Shown one piece after another: positions 25,701-37,993 of a stretch of 64,000 nucleotides of DNA. The translations under genes and the position numbers were made by a program. The DNA is from Cyclina sinensis (Eukaryota > Mollusca > Bivalvia > Venerida > Veneridae), in assembly GCA_012932295.1 (NCBI GenBank), contig JAAONU010000019.1:29303913-29367912 (forward strand), written 5' to 3'. The notes under the pieces were generated by a model that saw only the letters and a program-made list of their open reading frames with translations, ran no database searches and was not told the origin of the DNA. Position 1 is the stretch's first letter. Each line of letters begins with the position of its first letter.

Positions 25701-28700
25701 CCAATAATGCAATAAGGCAATTTGAAGAAAGGAACCAAGATCTTATGGTAATGAAAGTGAAGATCAGACCAAAATTAAGACCACTAGAATGCAGAAAAGC
25801 TTTTATCATAACTTGACCTAGTGACCTAAATTTCTAAGTCACATGACCCAGTTTCAAACTTGACCTAGATATCGAGATAAACATTCTGACAAAGCTGGAA
25901 GAAGATCAGAGCAAAATTAAGAACACTACAGTGCGGACAAGCTTTTTCTATAATTTGACCTAGTGACCCAGTTTTCAAGGTCACATAACCCAGTTTCGAA
26001 CCTGACCTAGATATCATTGAGATACACATTCTGACCAAGTTTGAAGAAGATGGGACCTAAATTAAGACCGCTAGAGTGCTGACAAGCTTTTACTAAAATT
26101 CCAACTAGTTACCTTTTTCTATAATTTGACCAAGTGACCTAGTTTTAAGGGTGAGATGACCCAGTTATAAACTTGACCTAGATATCATTGAGATAAATAT
26201 TCTGACCAAGTTTGAAGAAGATCGCACCAAAATTAAGACTGTAAAAGTGCGGACAAGCTTTTTCTATTATTTGACCTTGTGACCTAGTTTTAAGGGTGAG
26301 ATGACCCAGTTATGAACTTGACCTAGATATCATTGAGATAAACATTCTGACCAAGTTTGAAGAAGATCGGACCAAAATTAAGACCGCTAGAGTGCGGACA
26401 ACAATTGTGAAAGGATGATGGACGGACGACGGACGAAAGGTGATCACAAAAGCTCACCCTGTCACTCTGTGACAGGTGAGCTAAAAATGTTTGTGAACAA
26501 AGGACTTTAACTTACTGAACCGTTAACTTTCAAAAAAATGACAACACTAAACTGTCTTGTAAATATGGCTACCAACTGACAGCTCCATCATGTCTGCAAT
26601 CATCTGTCCTTTGTGACATTTTGTTTTTCATACATATTTGTCTATCAACATTTATGATCTACTAACTCTTTCTTTCATTCTATTCCATAAATTTTATGCA
26701 CAGATTCACTTTCCGCATTTCTGTCCTTCCATCCGACCTTAACAGAGCTACACTGTGAGATTATTGTCTCCAGACAGTTTAAAGGCCTGGTTACATTTTC
26801 AAAGATAAAATATTCTGAAATAACAGGATCAACATGTGTGTTACAAATTATTCTTCTAATAAGCAAATTTATAACAGACACTGAGTATTCATTGTTTTTA
26901 ATAAATTCAGATCTGCCTAGGGTCACCTGACTACCCATGTGACCATAGCTAATTTGCATTTAGTCGATGTATCATCAAGTTAGTGAAAATCTTGTTTCCT
27001 GCAGATTTATTAGATATGGACTTGTATTAAGCTGTTTGAATGATGGGACTGTTCATCTGAAGTCTAGTTGTAACACATATGTTAAACCTGTCATTGAAGT
27101 ATATGTTATCTTTATTAGTGAAACTCGGTATTTTGTTGTTTCTTCTTAAACAATCAGGGTAAAATCAAAGTGAAATCTCCACCAAGTGTGAACAGTGAGA
27201 TTGTTCATTTTCCTTCTGTCTTTGTATATTTGTACATGACCCATTTTGATTTGTTTTTGTTTTTTTTAGATGATATTTATGCATAGTAAGCTTACATTTG
27301 CTCCAATAAACAACAACCAGCAATTTTTTCTCTCTGTGTTACATCTCCAGTCTGAAAAGCAAGAAACATACAATCAAATGAAAAAAAACAAGCAAAATGA
27401 TAATTTAAAAATTATAATATAAATACAAGTAAACCCTTCTTTAGTAAACTAAATTGATCAATATTAACCGTCAGGGTTTTTTTATTGATTTTCTTTCTAA
27501 CAGAAATACGATGGATGAGGAAACAAAATCAGATAGCATCTTTTAGTTTCGAATCACTTTTGTATCAACAAAGCTGGACTAGGATTTCTTACTTGAATAA
27601 TGAGTATCTGATAAAACCCAAAAAGCCTTTGATTTATGGATAAAATGTTAGTTTTTTTATCTCACAGGTAAAAACCATTAGAATAGGAAAAGTAATGTGG
27701 CTGACAATGTACAGTGTAAATACAGTAAAATAGATGTAGATAGAACAGTGTCATTGGTCTCCGATTTATCAATCTGTAACTTAAAGAAGACGGCCGTGAT
27801 GTACGGGATATCTCTCACCTGACTACAAGTGCTCTTTACAACATGGCCAAGGAAAAGCGTCCAACTGATGTACTGCAGATTTAGATGTCTAAATTATGTT
27901 CACTTAAGTTATAAAGTTAAACTATGTATTTAATTAGAATTTATATGCTGAAGCCAAGAAAATAAGAAAGTAGGTCAAGGTACAGGTCATCCAACAATAA
28001 ATCTGCATAAAACAATAGTAAATATGATCCAAATTTCATAGATATACATTCAATAACAGGAAATGGGAGAGAAGGTCAAGGGTGGCCAAGGTCAAAGATA
28101 AATGTACATGCTGTAAATACAACATATACTGAAATTTATCATTATGAATATTAGACAAATTTTAATACTGTCACTGCAAAATCAAGGAAGTAGGTCAGAA
28201 AAAGTAAAGATCACGAGAGGTTAAGGACAAAGTTAAGTATGCTAACACGAAGGGTCATCCCAAAATTGCATTGTCGATTTTTAAATTTTTCCATACGAGT
28301 CACTTTTCACCCTGGGGCCATGAACCGATGGCACTGTTGCCACTTAAGCCATACCCCTGGAAGCCATGTTTTTTCATGGAATGTTACAAATTTCATCATA
28401 TGTTTGTAGGATCGCCCAAAAAACATTTGTTCCAAATTATTTTTAAATCAAACAGCAATTTCTAAGGGAAGATTTTTAATGTGTACCATATACATGTAAA
28501 CATATAAAGAAAATAAGCTCTGCCCCTGGTAAGCATGTTTTTTCACAGATCTCAATAAATTTCACATTTATACAGAGGGTCATGGAAGAAACATTTATGT
28601 TCAATTATTTTCATATCAGTCTAGGATTATTTGTGGAGAAGAGCTTTGAGTTTTTTTTCCATTTTGCTGATATGGCAACTAGAGTTCTTCAAAAAACTCA

Positions 28701-31700
28701 CTAGATTTTGAAAGGGGGCCATCCTATGAACATTCTGGCCAAGTGGTTTCAGAGGAGCTGTCATCCAAATGTAATTATTTACAGATGGACAGAGCAAGAT
28801 GGTAGGTGATTGTAATAGCTCACATGAGTTTATCAGCTATGGTTATGTGAAATGATATGTTGTTAGATGTAAGATTTCACATCTTAGAGCTCAGACATAC
28901 CTGAAAATGTTTTCATCAGAAACAATGGATTCTTCACTGGTCTTATACCACCAACAATTGTAAATACTCTGGCCTCAGCTTTCTCTAAACAGCTTAAAAA
29001 ATTCTCCAAATCACAGCCATACACATAGCTGCAGTGTCCATCACCTTTCATCTCTGTTCCATTCAGCAGGTTTTTCTCGAGGTAAGCCTTGATCGAAAAA
29101 TCACTTGAGTATACTTTAACTCCTGTATAGAAGTAATGTATTTGTTGTTTTATACTTTTTCTGATCCTGGAGTCAGAAAATTTACAGACATCATCTTTGA
29201 AACTTAAATGTATACTTCTATGCTGGAATCTTTCATAGAAATATCAATCCATGTCCATGTTGAAACAAGATAATAAATGATACTAAAGTAGTCAATATAA
29301 AAATGTACATAATGTTATGTTACACTTCAGTGCCCTTGCAATGTGTTATATTATGAGCTCTATAGCTAGTCTATCAATTCTCAAGATTGCTCTGCATGCA
29401 GTTATCACTGACTTCTATCCCAGATTCGCTTGTATAAAGATCTAACAGAATAAACTTATAGGAAGAATACATAGCGTCACTCTTATTTAGTGGCCTTTAC
29501 ATAACACAACAACATAACACAATGCATTTTCACAGACCATGAACAGAAATTTGCCTAGAATTAATTGTGTTTGTAAATAGCTTACAAATTTTTAAAGTAG
29601 ATAAGTAAACCAGTACTCAATATGCAATATTTAAGCCAAAAAGTATACTCATGATGCAATATTAATGTTGGTAAGTATAGCTGAGACAACTCAGTCTTAC
29701 CTTGAGGGATAATTGACACTTTCTGCTTATCATAAGTTGGCTGAAATTGAAAGCAAGCAGAATATGATTACTGCTATATATACAGCAATTTAAACTATTA
29801 CTTCGTGGGTAATTGCTAAAAGAATCTGATATTATTTACCTTAAAGTGCATTTAGAATTTGATTACAATCATACAGTATCTCTAAAGCAGTGTTTGTAAT
29901 GTACACAAACTTGCTAACAAGGTATTTCTTACCTGTATTCAGCCTCTTACAAAAACTGATTTAAAAGGTTCAAGCTAAAAACTTAAAAGCAAACCACCAG
30001 ATGTCAAGAAATACATGACATATATCTTGCTTAACACGGCTCAGGGTTTTTTTCCATCCATTCATATCATAGGTCAATCCTTTCTCAAACAATCTCATGT
30101 GAAGGTCATTATAATTTCACCTTCCCTTTACTGACCTCAATAGCAAAATTAGTCTTGCTCCAATCTCATTAAAATCAGATCAAATTTACTCTTTGTTACC
30201 TTAAGCTTGTTACTAAATGAGTGTAGACTGCAGATTAATATAAAACACAGATTTGACCTGACCCACTCTTTATTAGCCAGCATTCATATGTATCTAGGTC
30301 TAGTTGATTTGATCATGAGACCAGAAGGTAACTGTGACCTTGACCTCTTACAAAGTTGCCAAAGAATTTCTATATGTCATCATGACCTAATGCCCAAATA
30401 ATCTAAAGTAAGTCCAGAAGTAAAGAATGTGTTCTTTTGTTTTAGTCCAGAAACCACAAGGTATACAAATAGAAATTCTAAAGATGTATGGACCAACAGA
30501 CCAATAAAAACTGGCCTGTTTACATAAAATAAGTATAATATGATAAACATTTATATCTGTTTTGATTAAGTTTTAGAAACTACACTGCTAATAACATACC
30601 CAGCATATCTTGAACTTTTCTGCCAATGACTGACTGAACGCAACAACATGCCTGAAAAAAAGTAAATTCTTTCAACCTATGTTTTAACCATTTCTTAAAG
30701 ATACATGTATTAAAATGACAAATATGTCCATTTTTGATAAATTAATTTAATCCATCTTCAGTTTGTACACACTCTACGTTTTGCTCACTGCGAGCTTTTT
30801 TCAGAGAAATGAGCAAAGGGTAGTGGTCTTTAACTAGTGACCCTCAATGTGAATCAGCAACCATAGCAATTCAAACATAAAGTGAGATAAATCAAGCTGC
30901 ATTTGAGATAATAACTAGTTAAACTTTGATTTGTACTTCAGATTACAAAAATCTACATGAAGGTATTATGTTGATCATTTAAATCCATTTGCAGTGCATT
31001 TGAGAAGTTAATCACATAAATTTTAATATTAAAATCAGACAGGGCTTAATATTTCAAATATTTGTGTATAATTTTCTTAATGGACTTCAAAATATTAAAT
31101 ACTGCTGAATTTCTCAAATATCAGAGGTACCTGACAATATTCAAAATGACAAAAAAAAACAATTATTAAGGATTTAAAACAAGAATAAGAACATGAGAAC
31201 TCTTTACAGAACCCAAATTTCATTTTGTTTAAGAGACTTACCCTAAAATTTAGAGCATTTTAAATACTTTAGAATCATATAAATGTGAACAATATTGACC
31301 AAATCATTACCCAATGGGAAGGGTATAAACAAAAAATTCTCAAGTACAACATGTCAGCTGCATGCATTCATATTAACACAAAGGCTTACTGGTGTACAGT
31401 TTTTTGTAGATAGCAATTTATTCTTCATAGTTATTATGCCTTAAGAAATTTCTTTTTAAAGTTTTTTTCTTCTTTATATTGTCAATTATATTTGTTCTGC
31501 CGAGAACAAGTCAAATAGATATATATGAAGAATGTCATGAGTTAACCTCTAAGGGTATGGCTCGTTAAACAGTCCTACAGCAACCTGTGTCTCCTTTATC
31601 AAGGTTTTACTGTATTGCCTACCTTGACTTGTGTATGACTTTTGTCATCACAGCCATTTTTTCTCTGTCTTTGCTGAACTCATTCACATCAGTGCCACCA

Positions 31701-34700
31701 AGGATTATCATATATGGCTTGGTTATACCTAGTGAAGTTATAACAACAACAACAACAATAATGACACTAGGATAAATTTGATCAGCAGTAATAACAACAC
31801 AAAGCAAAAGAATCAGGTTAGGTTAAAATCTATCTTTACTTTCTTCTAAAATGTAAAAATATCTCCAGTTATAATGCTACGTACATATAATTTTGAATTT
31901 TCTAAAAAAAATAATATTTTCATTAGAAACATTTTGAACACAATTTTCTTTAAACTTTTTTTAAAATGAAATCACACTTAATCTGTTTTATCTTGTCTCT
32001 CTCATCTTTGATCTAACAGCAGCCTTTGACAAGCCTCCATAATATAGTGGTTAAGGTCCCTAAACCTCTCACTGATCATTGGTCCCTCTGCTGACCATGT
32101 GAGAAAGTTAGCAGTTACTTAAGGTGAATAAACAAATAAAACTACAACTCATTCTAACTGAATTATGCAATCATTCTATAGTTAGATCTGAAGACAGCCC
32201 ATCTTATTCTATCTTCTTGATAACATGGATTTCCAATATTGTTATTTATATCCCAGCCAATGATATTGCGCCTTATGAAATGGTTAACATGTATATGGTT
32301 TACATGTACATGGTTATGGGGTATAAATTGTATTAGTTATAACATTTGTTAGATTTTACATGTACATATATACAAAAATAGAGCAGGGTCAGGCTGTTTT
32401 CAAGAATATATTCATTACTATGCTCATATATTGATAAATTAAAAACCAAAACTTGAAAAATCTTAGATGAATTAAATGAAAGGTTGTTTATCTGACCATA
32501 TATGGTAAAAGTATTTTCAAATATCGAAGACCATCCATCTCTGATGATTTAAACATTGTAATGCTATGTAAGTTTAATGGCCCTGCTCTATTTTGGTATA
32601 CATATAAAATATTTCAAATGTCAAAACTATCTGAAATATTTCTGCAACTACGATTATCTTAGTATTTTCCAATATTAAGTACAAATAAATTTGACTTGAG
32701 TGCAGCTATAATGTAAATGGCAGGAAACCCTAAACATGGAGGGACTGGACTCTGAAACAAACCTGCCAGAAGTTTTCCAGACTTGAAAACATGCACACCA
32801 ATGATAATATCAATGTTAGACTTTTCCAAAATACTCTCTAAAGCAGTCTGATTGGCTATATCCAGGGCATTCTCTAGAAAACACACTATTTTATTCTTCT
32901 CCAACTCATACCTGTTCAAAAAGAAATTAACATATCACTGAAAGTGTCCAATACCCCTCAACACATGTCTAAGGAATATAACTCTGCATGGTATTAAAAT
33001 ATTTAAAGTGCTTCTCAAATCTAAGTGTATTTCGGACATCCTTATTCTGCGGCCCTGCGGCCCTATTTGCGGCCCTATTTGCGGCTCTAGTTTTATCACC
33101 TTTTGTTCTGTAATTGTCATAGTATATGTAAAAACAAATAATAGCGATTGGATAATAACATATTACATATATTTCATGTAAATATTAGATATATATAATG
33201 GATGAAATTATTATTTACGCTTATAAAATCTAAATTTTTACTACTGGGAGTCAATTCAATGAACGTATCCGCATTTAATGTATTGTATCTGATATATCAT
33301 AGTGATAGGCAAATATTTGTTTTTATTCTTTAATTGTAAAAAACCAATAATTCTGTTTGATTTGAAACAAAGTTTTTGATTTCTTATTGTATTGTTTTAT
33401 GCCATAGATAAGATGAAAAGGCGCACGTTCCTATTTGTTTTGAAGTTTGTATGACGCAATTATATTTTAAAATTAGCACTATAATCAATAGTACTGATTT
33501 AACTTTTATATGTTTGTTTGATGAACATCATTATAAAATAATTGAATTAAATATGAAATAAACTGATACTGATATATACCACAAAATCATACTATGGTCC
33601 TAATGAATTTCTATTTATCTATATTCTTTTCTTCCTTTATACAAACACAGGCTTAGATTGCACGTGCTGGTGCTGAAAACTAAAGTGACATAGGCGTAAG
33701 GCTATTTCGGGATACACTGTAGACGTACAGATTATTAATTAAAAAAAAAGGATTAAACTATCAGTTACAATGTTTGGTAAATGGTTGGCTCTTATTAGGT
33801 TAAGTTCTAAATATAATATATAAAAACTTCATTTCGGCATTATAATTAATGTATCAGTGAAAATGAAGAAATCATGGTATATTGTATTGTTATGTATCGT
33901 AAAAGTAAATATGTACATGTTGTAATATATGTTGTTAATGATTTACATGGTATTTCAAAATTAGACACATATTGCTTCTTTAAAAACGAATTTACGTAGA
34001 GAAATATCTTAATTGTATTAACAATGTAATTTACAGAAATGCACTATGTAGATTTAGATGCTCTGCTCATGACTTGTTGATAGAAGAAGGCCGACATCGT
34101 AATATTGATAGAAATAATAGAAAATTCACTAAATGCAACATGAATATGGTTGAAAACGAATACCATATTTTGGTGATATGTCCATATTATAGAGCAATAA
34201 GAATAGAATATCTGCCTAAATATTACAATTCTTGGCCAAGTATACAAGAAGTCTGAAAATTTGTGGAAAGGTGAACATAAATGCACGCTTAACAAACTTG
34301 CCAAATATATATATATTGCTAATTGCAAACGTAGAAATGTAAGATTAAACGATGAAGTATATATCTGTAACTTTTCGAATGTATTGTAAATATGTTGATG
34401 TGATAAATTATGTCATACTTTTCTCATGTATGTTAATATTTACCGCCATACATTGTAACAACGTATTGGCAAAATAAAAAATTGAATTGAATTGTATATT
34501 GAATGTTGATGCTTTCTATGTGAAAAAAAAACAACAACAAAAAACAACTTTGCCAATTACGGTCACGCGTCAACCCAATAAACATATACATTCCGATATC
34601 CAATAATGCAATCATCGGATTATCGCGTCTATTTAATGTGTGTCGATCCCGTTTTTATGTCTGTGGGATAGAATTGAACTGGAAAAAATACTGTAAAAAA

Positions 34701-35484
34701 TAAGTTTTAGTATGGTTTTTTTTCTTCTATTTTTTCCAGGTCGTGCGCATACATTCTGGAAAGGTTTTCTTACTTTTATCCTTTATGAATAATATTTACA
34801 TGATGATAAAGTATTTTATTCCATAGTTTATATAATTATTAATTGAATTCTGCTAGATTATGTTTTGTATATTTCATTCATTATATATTATATTAATAAG
34901 AAATATATGTAATAAATTATTATCCACTCATTATTATTTGTTGTAACAAAGGTCTGTACTATGACAATTACAGAACAAAAGGTGATAAAACTAGAGCCGC
35001 AAATGAGGCCGCAAATAGGGCCGCAAAGAGGGCCGCAGGGCCGCAGAATAAGGATGTCCGTGTATTTCAAGTTTGATAGCTTTGATTCAGGCAAAATTGC
35101 AGGCACTTGGAGTTAAAAAAAGTGCTATAAATTCTTACATGCCGAGCTATTAGACACTCACACACCATGTTTGATGCCTGTCTGATGATGTTCTTATATT
35201 TGGTAAGTTTCACTATTATACCTTATAAATATAACGATATCTGTATAAAATAACAATGATCAACACTTGACTGAGATTTTTATGATATATAAAAATATTC
35301 AACATTCGTTAGTTGTGAAACAGAAACAAGCTACTCAAACGAAAGGTCGTGTGAAAAAAGTATGCACCAGTGTAAGACTGATTCATAACCTATCCAAATA
35401 CATGAACTGTACTTACTTGATCCTTTTTACAGTTTCGAAATTTCCCGAGAATTTTACAAGTGGCGAAAGCAGCAAGACCCTCAT
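19705..35484 (-). CDS. GLT1D1: GLT1D1, glycosyltransferase 1 domain-containing protein 1 (complete, 11 exons, 366 aa)
   Basis: Predicted GT-B glycosyltransferase (family 1/4 fold); its physiological substrate is not established. Exons in transcript order: 35484-35417, 32911-32763, 31728-31623, 30651-30600, 29740-29701, 29122-28901, 27351-27296, 23049-23009, 21953-21833, 21299-21201, 19851-19705. All introns are GT-AG, all phases agree, and the total is 1101 bases ending in TGA. Residues 1-22 (MRVLLLSPL...) form the first beta strand and glycine loop of the N-terminal Rossmann domain. GGTDVNE is at 83-89. The C-terminal nucleotide-sugar domain starts at VGGIRPVKNP (195-204). E277 and E285 in SEGMALAILE form the E-x7-E motif of retaining GT-B enzymes, followed by ARNIPGN (295-301). 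The length is close to the ~346 residues I recall for the human protein. Residues 139-185 diverge most. No signal peptide is apparent. Exons 1-4 and 6-11 are recognisable family segments; exon 5 is short but fits in phase. Confidence 0.95.
20085..20220. repeat. Dispersed repeat copy A in GLT1D1 intron 10
   Basis: The stretch 'attgctcacctgagtaccac', 'tgctcttaaaagcactgcca' and 'aaaattatgttcactgaa' matches 27812-27910 with moderate divergence. Two copies of one dispersed family therefore sit in different introns of the same gene. Confidence 0.6.
20690..21110. repeat. Degenerate 'gacctagtttt...atgtgacccagtttt' repeat in GLT1D1 intron 10
   Basis: Two to three diverged units contain 'catgtgacccagttttaaaa', 'ttcatcaaggcaaacattct' and 'tgtgacctctagagtgttaa'. 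The same words appear in the longer array at 25800-26400, so both belong to one repeat superfamily. Confidence 0.65.
22185..22256 (+). mobile_element. tRNA-like SINE head (degenerate)
   Basis: A strong B box 'gtgggtttgaatcctg' follows an A-box-like 'tggccaaaagtgtaagagc' at tRNA spacing. The cloverleaf is not intact, so I read it as a SINE remnant rather than a tRNA gene. It lies in GLT1D1 intron 8. Confidence 0.45.
22724..22791 (-). mobile_element. tRNA-like SINE head or tRNA pseudogene
   Basis: On the minus strand, TGGCTCAGTGGTAAGAGG (a near-consensus A box) is followed at proper spacing by AGAGTTTGAATCCCACTCTG (a B box with a T-stem that pairs AGAGT/ACTCT). The acceptor stem does not close, arguing for a SINE or pseudogene. 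It is antisense to none of the exons and lies in GLT1D1 intron 8. Confidence 0.6.
23178..23790. repeat. Dispersed repeat with three ~150-bp internal units
   Basis: The unit 'aaaatcaataggggtcattc' / 'actcgatgtgtgcaa' ... 'gttgtcaagttat' recurs around 23330, 23470 and 23620. The left end carries 'attatatgcccaaaggg' and the right end 'aatatgcccccttcgg', after a 'gggcggacagacagatggaa' tract. The whole lies in GLT1D1 intron 7. Confidence 0.7.
24539..25423. mobile_element. 885-bp inverted-repeat element with 8-bp target-site duplication
   Basis: Termini are CATACATGTGAACTTTTCCCG on the left and the reverse complement CATACATGTGAACTCTCCCG on the right. The direct repeat 'atattagc' flanks it on both sides (24531-24538 and 25424-25431). 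Removing the element leaves a continuous site. The interior has 'agtagggagat' words near the left end and is non-coding. An 8-bp duplication is usual for hAT (and some other) transposons, though the termini are not the common hAT CAGGG type. Confidence 0.85.
26451..26482. other. 14-bp-stem hairpin at the end of the dispersed element
   Basis: AGCTCACCCTGTCAC pairs with GTGACAGGTGAGCT across a three-base loop, with one bulged C. It lies immediately before 'aaaaat', where the recognisable repeat stops. Confidence 0.9.
27795..28850. repeat. Dispersed repeat copy B and related debris in GLT1D1 intron 6
   Basis: Positions 27812-27910 ('tctcacctgactacaagtgc', 'aaattatgttcactta') match the copy at 20085-20220. 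Downstream, 27960-28230 has 'agtaggtcaaggtacaggtc'-type words repeated three times. 28300-28700 carries 'agccatgttttttcatgg' and 'aagcatgttttttcacag', which look like two diverged units. No coding signal is present. Confidence 0.55.
33033..35060. mobile_element. 2.0-kb foldback element with ~90-100-bp inverted repeats and target-site duplication
   Basis: The left end 33033-33124 and the reverse complement of 34957-35060 are almost identical, starting CGGACATCCTTATTCTGCGG and ending 'ttctgtaattgtcatagta'. They differ mainly in the number of a 12-bp GC-rich subrepeat ('gcggccctattt'), two on the left and three on the right. The direct repeat 'tgtattt' flanks both ends (33026-33032 and 35061-35067), or 'gtgtattt' if the terminal G is counted. 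The very AT-rich interior carries a LINE 3' fragment but no transposase. It sits in GLT1D1 intron 1. Confidence 0.9.
34035..34494 (+). mobile_element. LINE 3'-end fragment inside the foldback element
   Basis: In frame from 34035 the sequence reads LCRFRCSAHDLLIEEGRHRN, then KCNMNMVENEYHILVICPYY, then YLPKYYNSWPSI. This is the Cys/His-containing C-terminal tail seen after reverse transcriptase in many mollusc non-LTR retrotransposons. A stop interrupts it at ~34255 and similarity resumes as LNKLAKYIYIANCKRR. The fragment ends 'aataaaaaattgaattgaat', a short tandem tail typical of CR1/L2-like LINEs. It is 5'-truncated and dead. Confidence 0.8.
35317..35326 (+). promoter_or_regulatory. ISRE-like motif GAAACAGAAA in GLT1D1 intron 1
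   Basis: This matches the interferon-regulatory-factor core GAAANNGAAA exactly and lies ~90 bases past the exon 1 donor. The same decamer occurs in the opposite orientation 289 bases away, upstream of the start codon. Function is inferred from motif only. Confidence 0.3.
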
Positions 35485-35614
35485 AATTGTGCTAGGGACT
35501 GGTCAGCAATTTATCTGTTCTCTGACTTTGTTCCGAACAAATGAAACCTGAAAACACTTATGCGTTGAGGTGTCGGTTATATTTAGCGTCATTTCGTAGT
35601 AGTTGAACTGAAAC

Positions 35615-35624
35615 TTTCTGTTTC
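35615..35624 (-). promoter_or_regulatory. ISRE-like motif upstream of the GLT1D1 start codon
   Basis: On the minus strand, GTGAAACAGAAAGTTTCAG contains GAAACAGAAA and continues into an inverted GTTTC, making a partly palindromic IRF-type site ~130 bases upstream of the ATG at 35484. Confidence 0.35.
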
Positions 35625-37271
35625 ACTTAGCCGATTCTACTTTCGGTTTATAGGAATTTTTCAAAACAAGGGTAGTAACTGTGGGTGTATACAACGATTC
35701 GCCACAATGATGATTCGCACCATAACGATTCGCTTCAGATGATTAACGATTCTTGTAGAAATTACAGCTTCAGAGTTAAACTGGGTCACTGTTCAAAAGT
35801 TATTTAAATAATTAAGTGTATCATTAAAATGATTATTTGGAGACAGACCCAAAAAGACGTTTTAAAATATTTTAAAATTATTTTATATTATCATCATCTC
35901 TTGTTGTAAAAGAATAAAAAATATTGGGTGATTTCACACAGCAAAAATCGAAATGAATTCAGAGTCTATCTATTTGAGCTTATCGGTCGCCTAGATTTTT
36001 ATAATTAATTATCGTAAATTATTATTCATAGCGTATTGCTATTGTCTTGGATATTGTTTGTGACTGTCGGAAATTGAAAATACATGTACATCTTCATGAA
36101 ACTAATCATTTGCACTGCATAATTCCTAACAGGTTCCTTCACATCCAGCACAAGAGTTGGGTAGCATGTGAGCAGGTGACTGTCCTGTGTCTGGGATACC
36201 TTATATCCCGTGAGTATAGAAATAAAATGGAGAATAGAATGTAAAATGATTGTTGTTCCAAGATGTATTTCATCTTGTTTGTAATTGAGCATGGGTCATC
36301 CTTTTTTCCATTCAAATATTGATAGCTATTTTTTACAGTAGAATAAGTATTCGTTGTACATTAAATCATAATTATATTTATAAATGTGTTGATGCAATTA
36401 TGTGTCAAATAAGTAATTGAAATGTCATACAATATAGGCTAGAATCCTTAGTATTATGAAGCCTTATTATCACAATGTTCTGTATGTTTTATGTAAAGAC
36501 TGTTCTTTTCATATAATTCCAGGAAGGGGATTGTAAGGGATTGTAAGGGATTGTGTTGGACTATGCCTTAGGCATTTCATGTAATGATGAAATAAAGTAC
36601 TTGTGAACTGACCAAGCTTGATATCCTTCTTTATCCTCGGTTTGGAGCCGATTAGAGAAAATCCCAGTTTGGTACATTTTGTCCTCACAACCTTCGTATT
36701 ATTAGAAAAATGTTTAGCTAGAACAAAATGCATTTTAACATATTGCTGACTACTAGCGACAAAATGTTCGAAAACGTACATAGGATTAATTATAGACAAA
36801 CATTCAGTAAAAGTCGAAAGCGAGTTAACAGACTGTTGAGAAGCGTGGCAAATCGATATACAACCGTTTAGAATTGTTATCTGGTAAATTATTCTTGTGG
36901 CGAATCGTCAATTATTCCTGGTGGTGATAAATGTGTGCTCATATATGGCTACTGATCGATATTCACCGGTCCACGGTAATCGATCCGTCGATTTTAATAT
37001 CTGTTTTAGTGGAAGTGGTGAACTTTTGAAAATCTTGTTTAGGATCGACAATTAATAGATTGTAACTAAAATGAGAAATGAGTTCAGGCTATAACATGTT
37101 TTAATGAATCAGTTGTTATGGAAAGCAAGAAGCAAGCAGCTGAGAATGGTCAAAGACCTAAAATGCCACAGTATACATAACATACATCTAAACGATGAGA
37201 CTACAATCTTATAAATAGTTAGTCTATTTAACGGTTCTAACAATATGCTTTATTCCAAGTTTCCATTGTTT

Positions 37272-37298
37272 TTCTTCTTCTTCTTCTTCTTCTTCTTT
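37272..37298. repeat. (CTT)n microsatellite
   Basis: This is an uninterrupted run of nine CTT-type triplets, polypyrimidine on the plus strand. Confidence 0.95.
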
Positions 37299-37993
37299 TG
37301 TCCAGATATAATGTATTTTAGAAGGGTACACAAATCTTTAAAGGAAAATGCCGTCCTTTCCGTGAAATTATTCTTATTTCCATTTCAAGTTCCTCGGTCA
37401 TTTTTTTTCAATTTTGACGAAATTTTCGGACTTTTTTTCATTCACTCAGCTATGATTTTATCTTTCACTTTCTGCATAGCTTTTCAAGGGAGCAATCTGT
37501 TTATTTGATTTTATTTATCATCAGTACCGGTTGCCCATATGAACAACTCATGTAGATTTAAATTATTTCAGCTTGTGGTGGATTGTGCAAAATACAGAAA
37601 GCATCCCATTCTAGAGAACCCTTGTTTAATTTTTTCCATGTTTTCCTGTTCGTAACAATTACAAATGAGACAAAGGTTTAACGTCCCATCCAAGACTATT
37701 AGTGATGTTTGTGAAAAGCTCGTTATCGAAACGCTTGCCAAAATGCAAGGGTTTGATCTTATATTGAGGTGGTTTATCATTATGAAGTTGAACTCTTGCT
37801 TGTCGATTTACTTCACTGGTCTTTAGTTTTACTTGTATTCGCATTTTCACGAAATTTTGCTCATTTTAAATTTCAGGGACACACACTGTAAAAATAATTG
37901 ACATTGTTAAGAAGAATATAACTCGTACATGTCTGCTTTAGGTACAAGTTGGGGACATCAGTGGATTATCTACCCAGAATACTCTCTGATATT

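Larger units (their letters stand above)
23802..26487 (+). mobile_element. Non-autonomous element with internal ~143-bp units and 3' hairpin (Helitron-like end)
   Basis: The left part begins 'acaagagggtccatgggacc' 'ctgggtcgctcac'. The right part holds four units starting 'ttgacctagatatcattgag' at 25859, 26001, 26172 and 26317 (spacing 142, 171 and 145). It then has 'gacggacgacggacgaaagg' and a hairpin, finishing 'gagctaaaaa'. I associate these ends with one abundant bivalve repeat, so I join them into one element interrupted by the insertion at 24539-25423. A hairpin just before a CTRR-like end is a Helitron trait, but no Rep/helicase is present and the 5' TC end is not evident, so the class is unsettled. 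Confidence 0.55.

Noticed and set aside
32015..32105. tRNA-like 'tatagtggttaaggtccc' segment
   Set aside because: It has an A-box-like word but no B box at the proper distance; too weak to call a tRNA or SINE.
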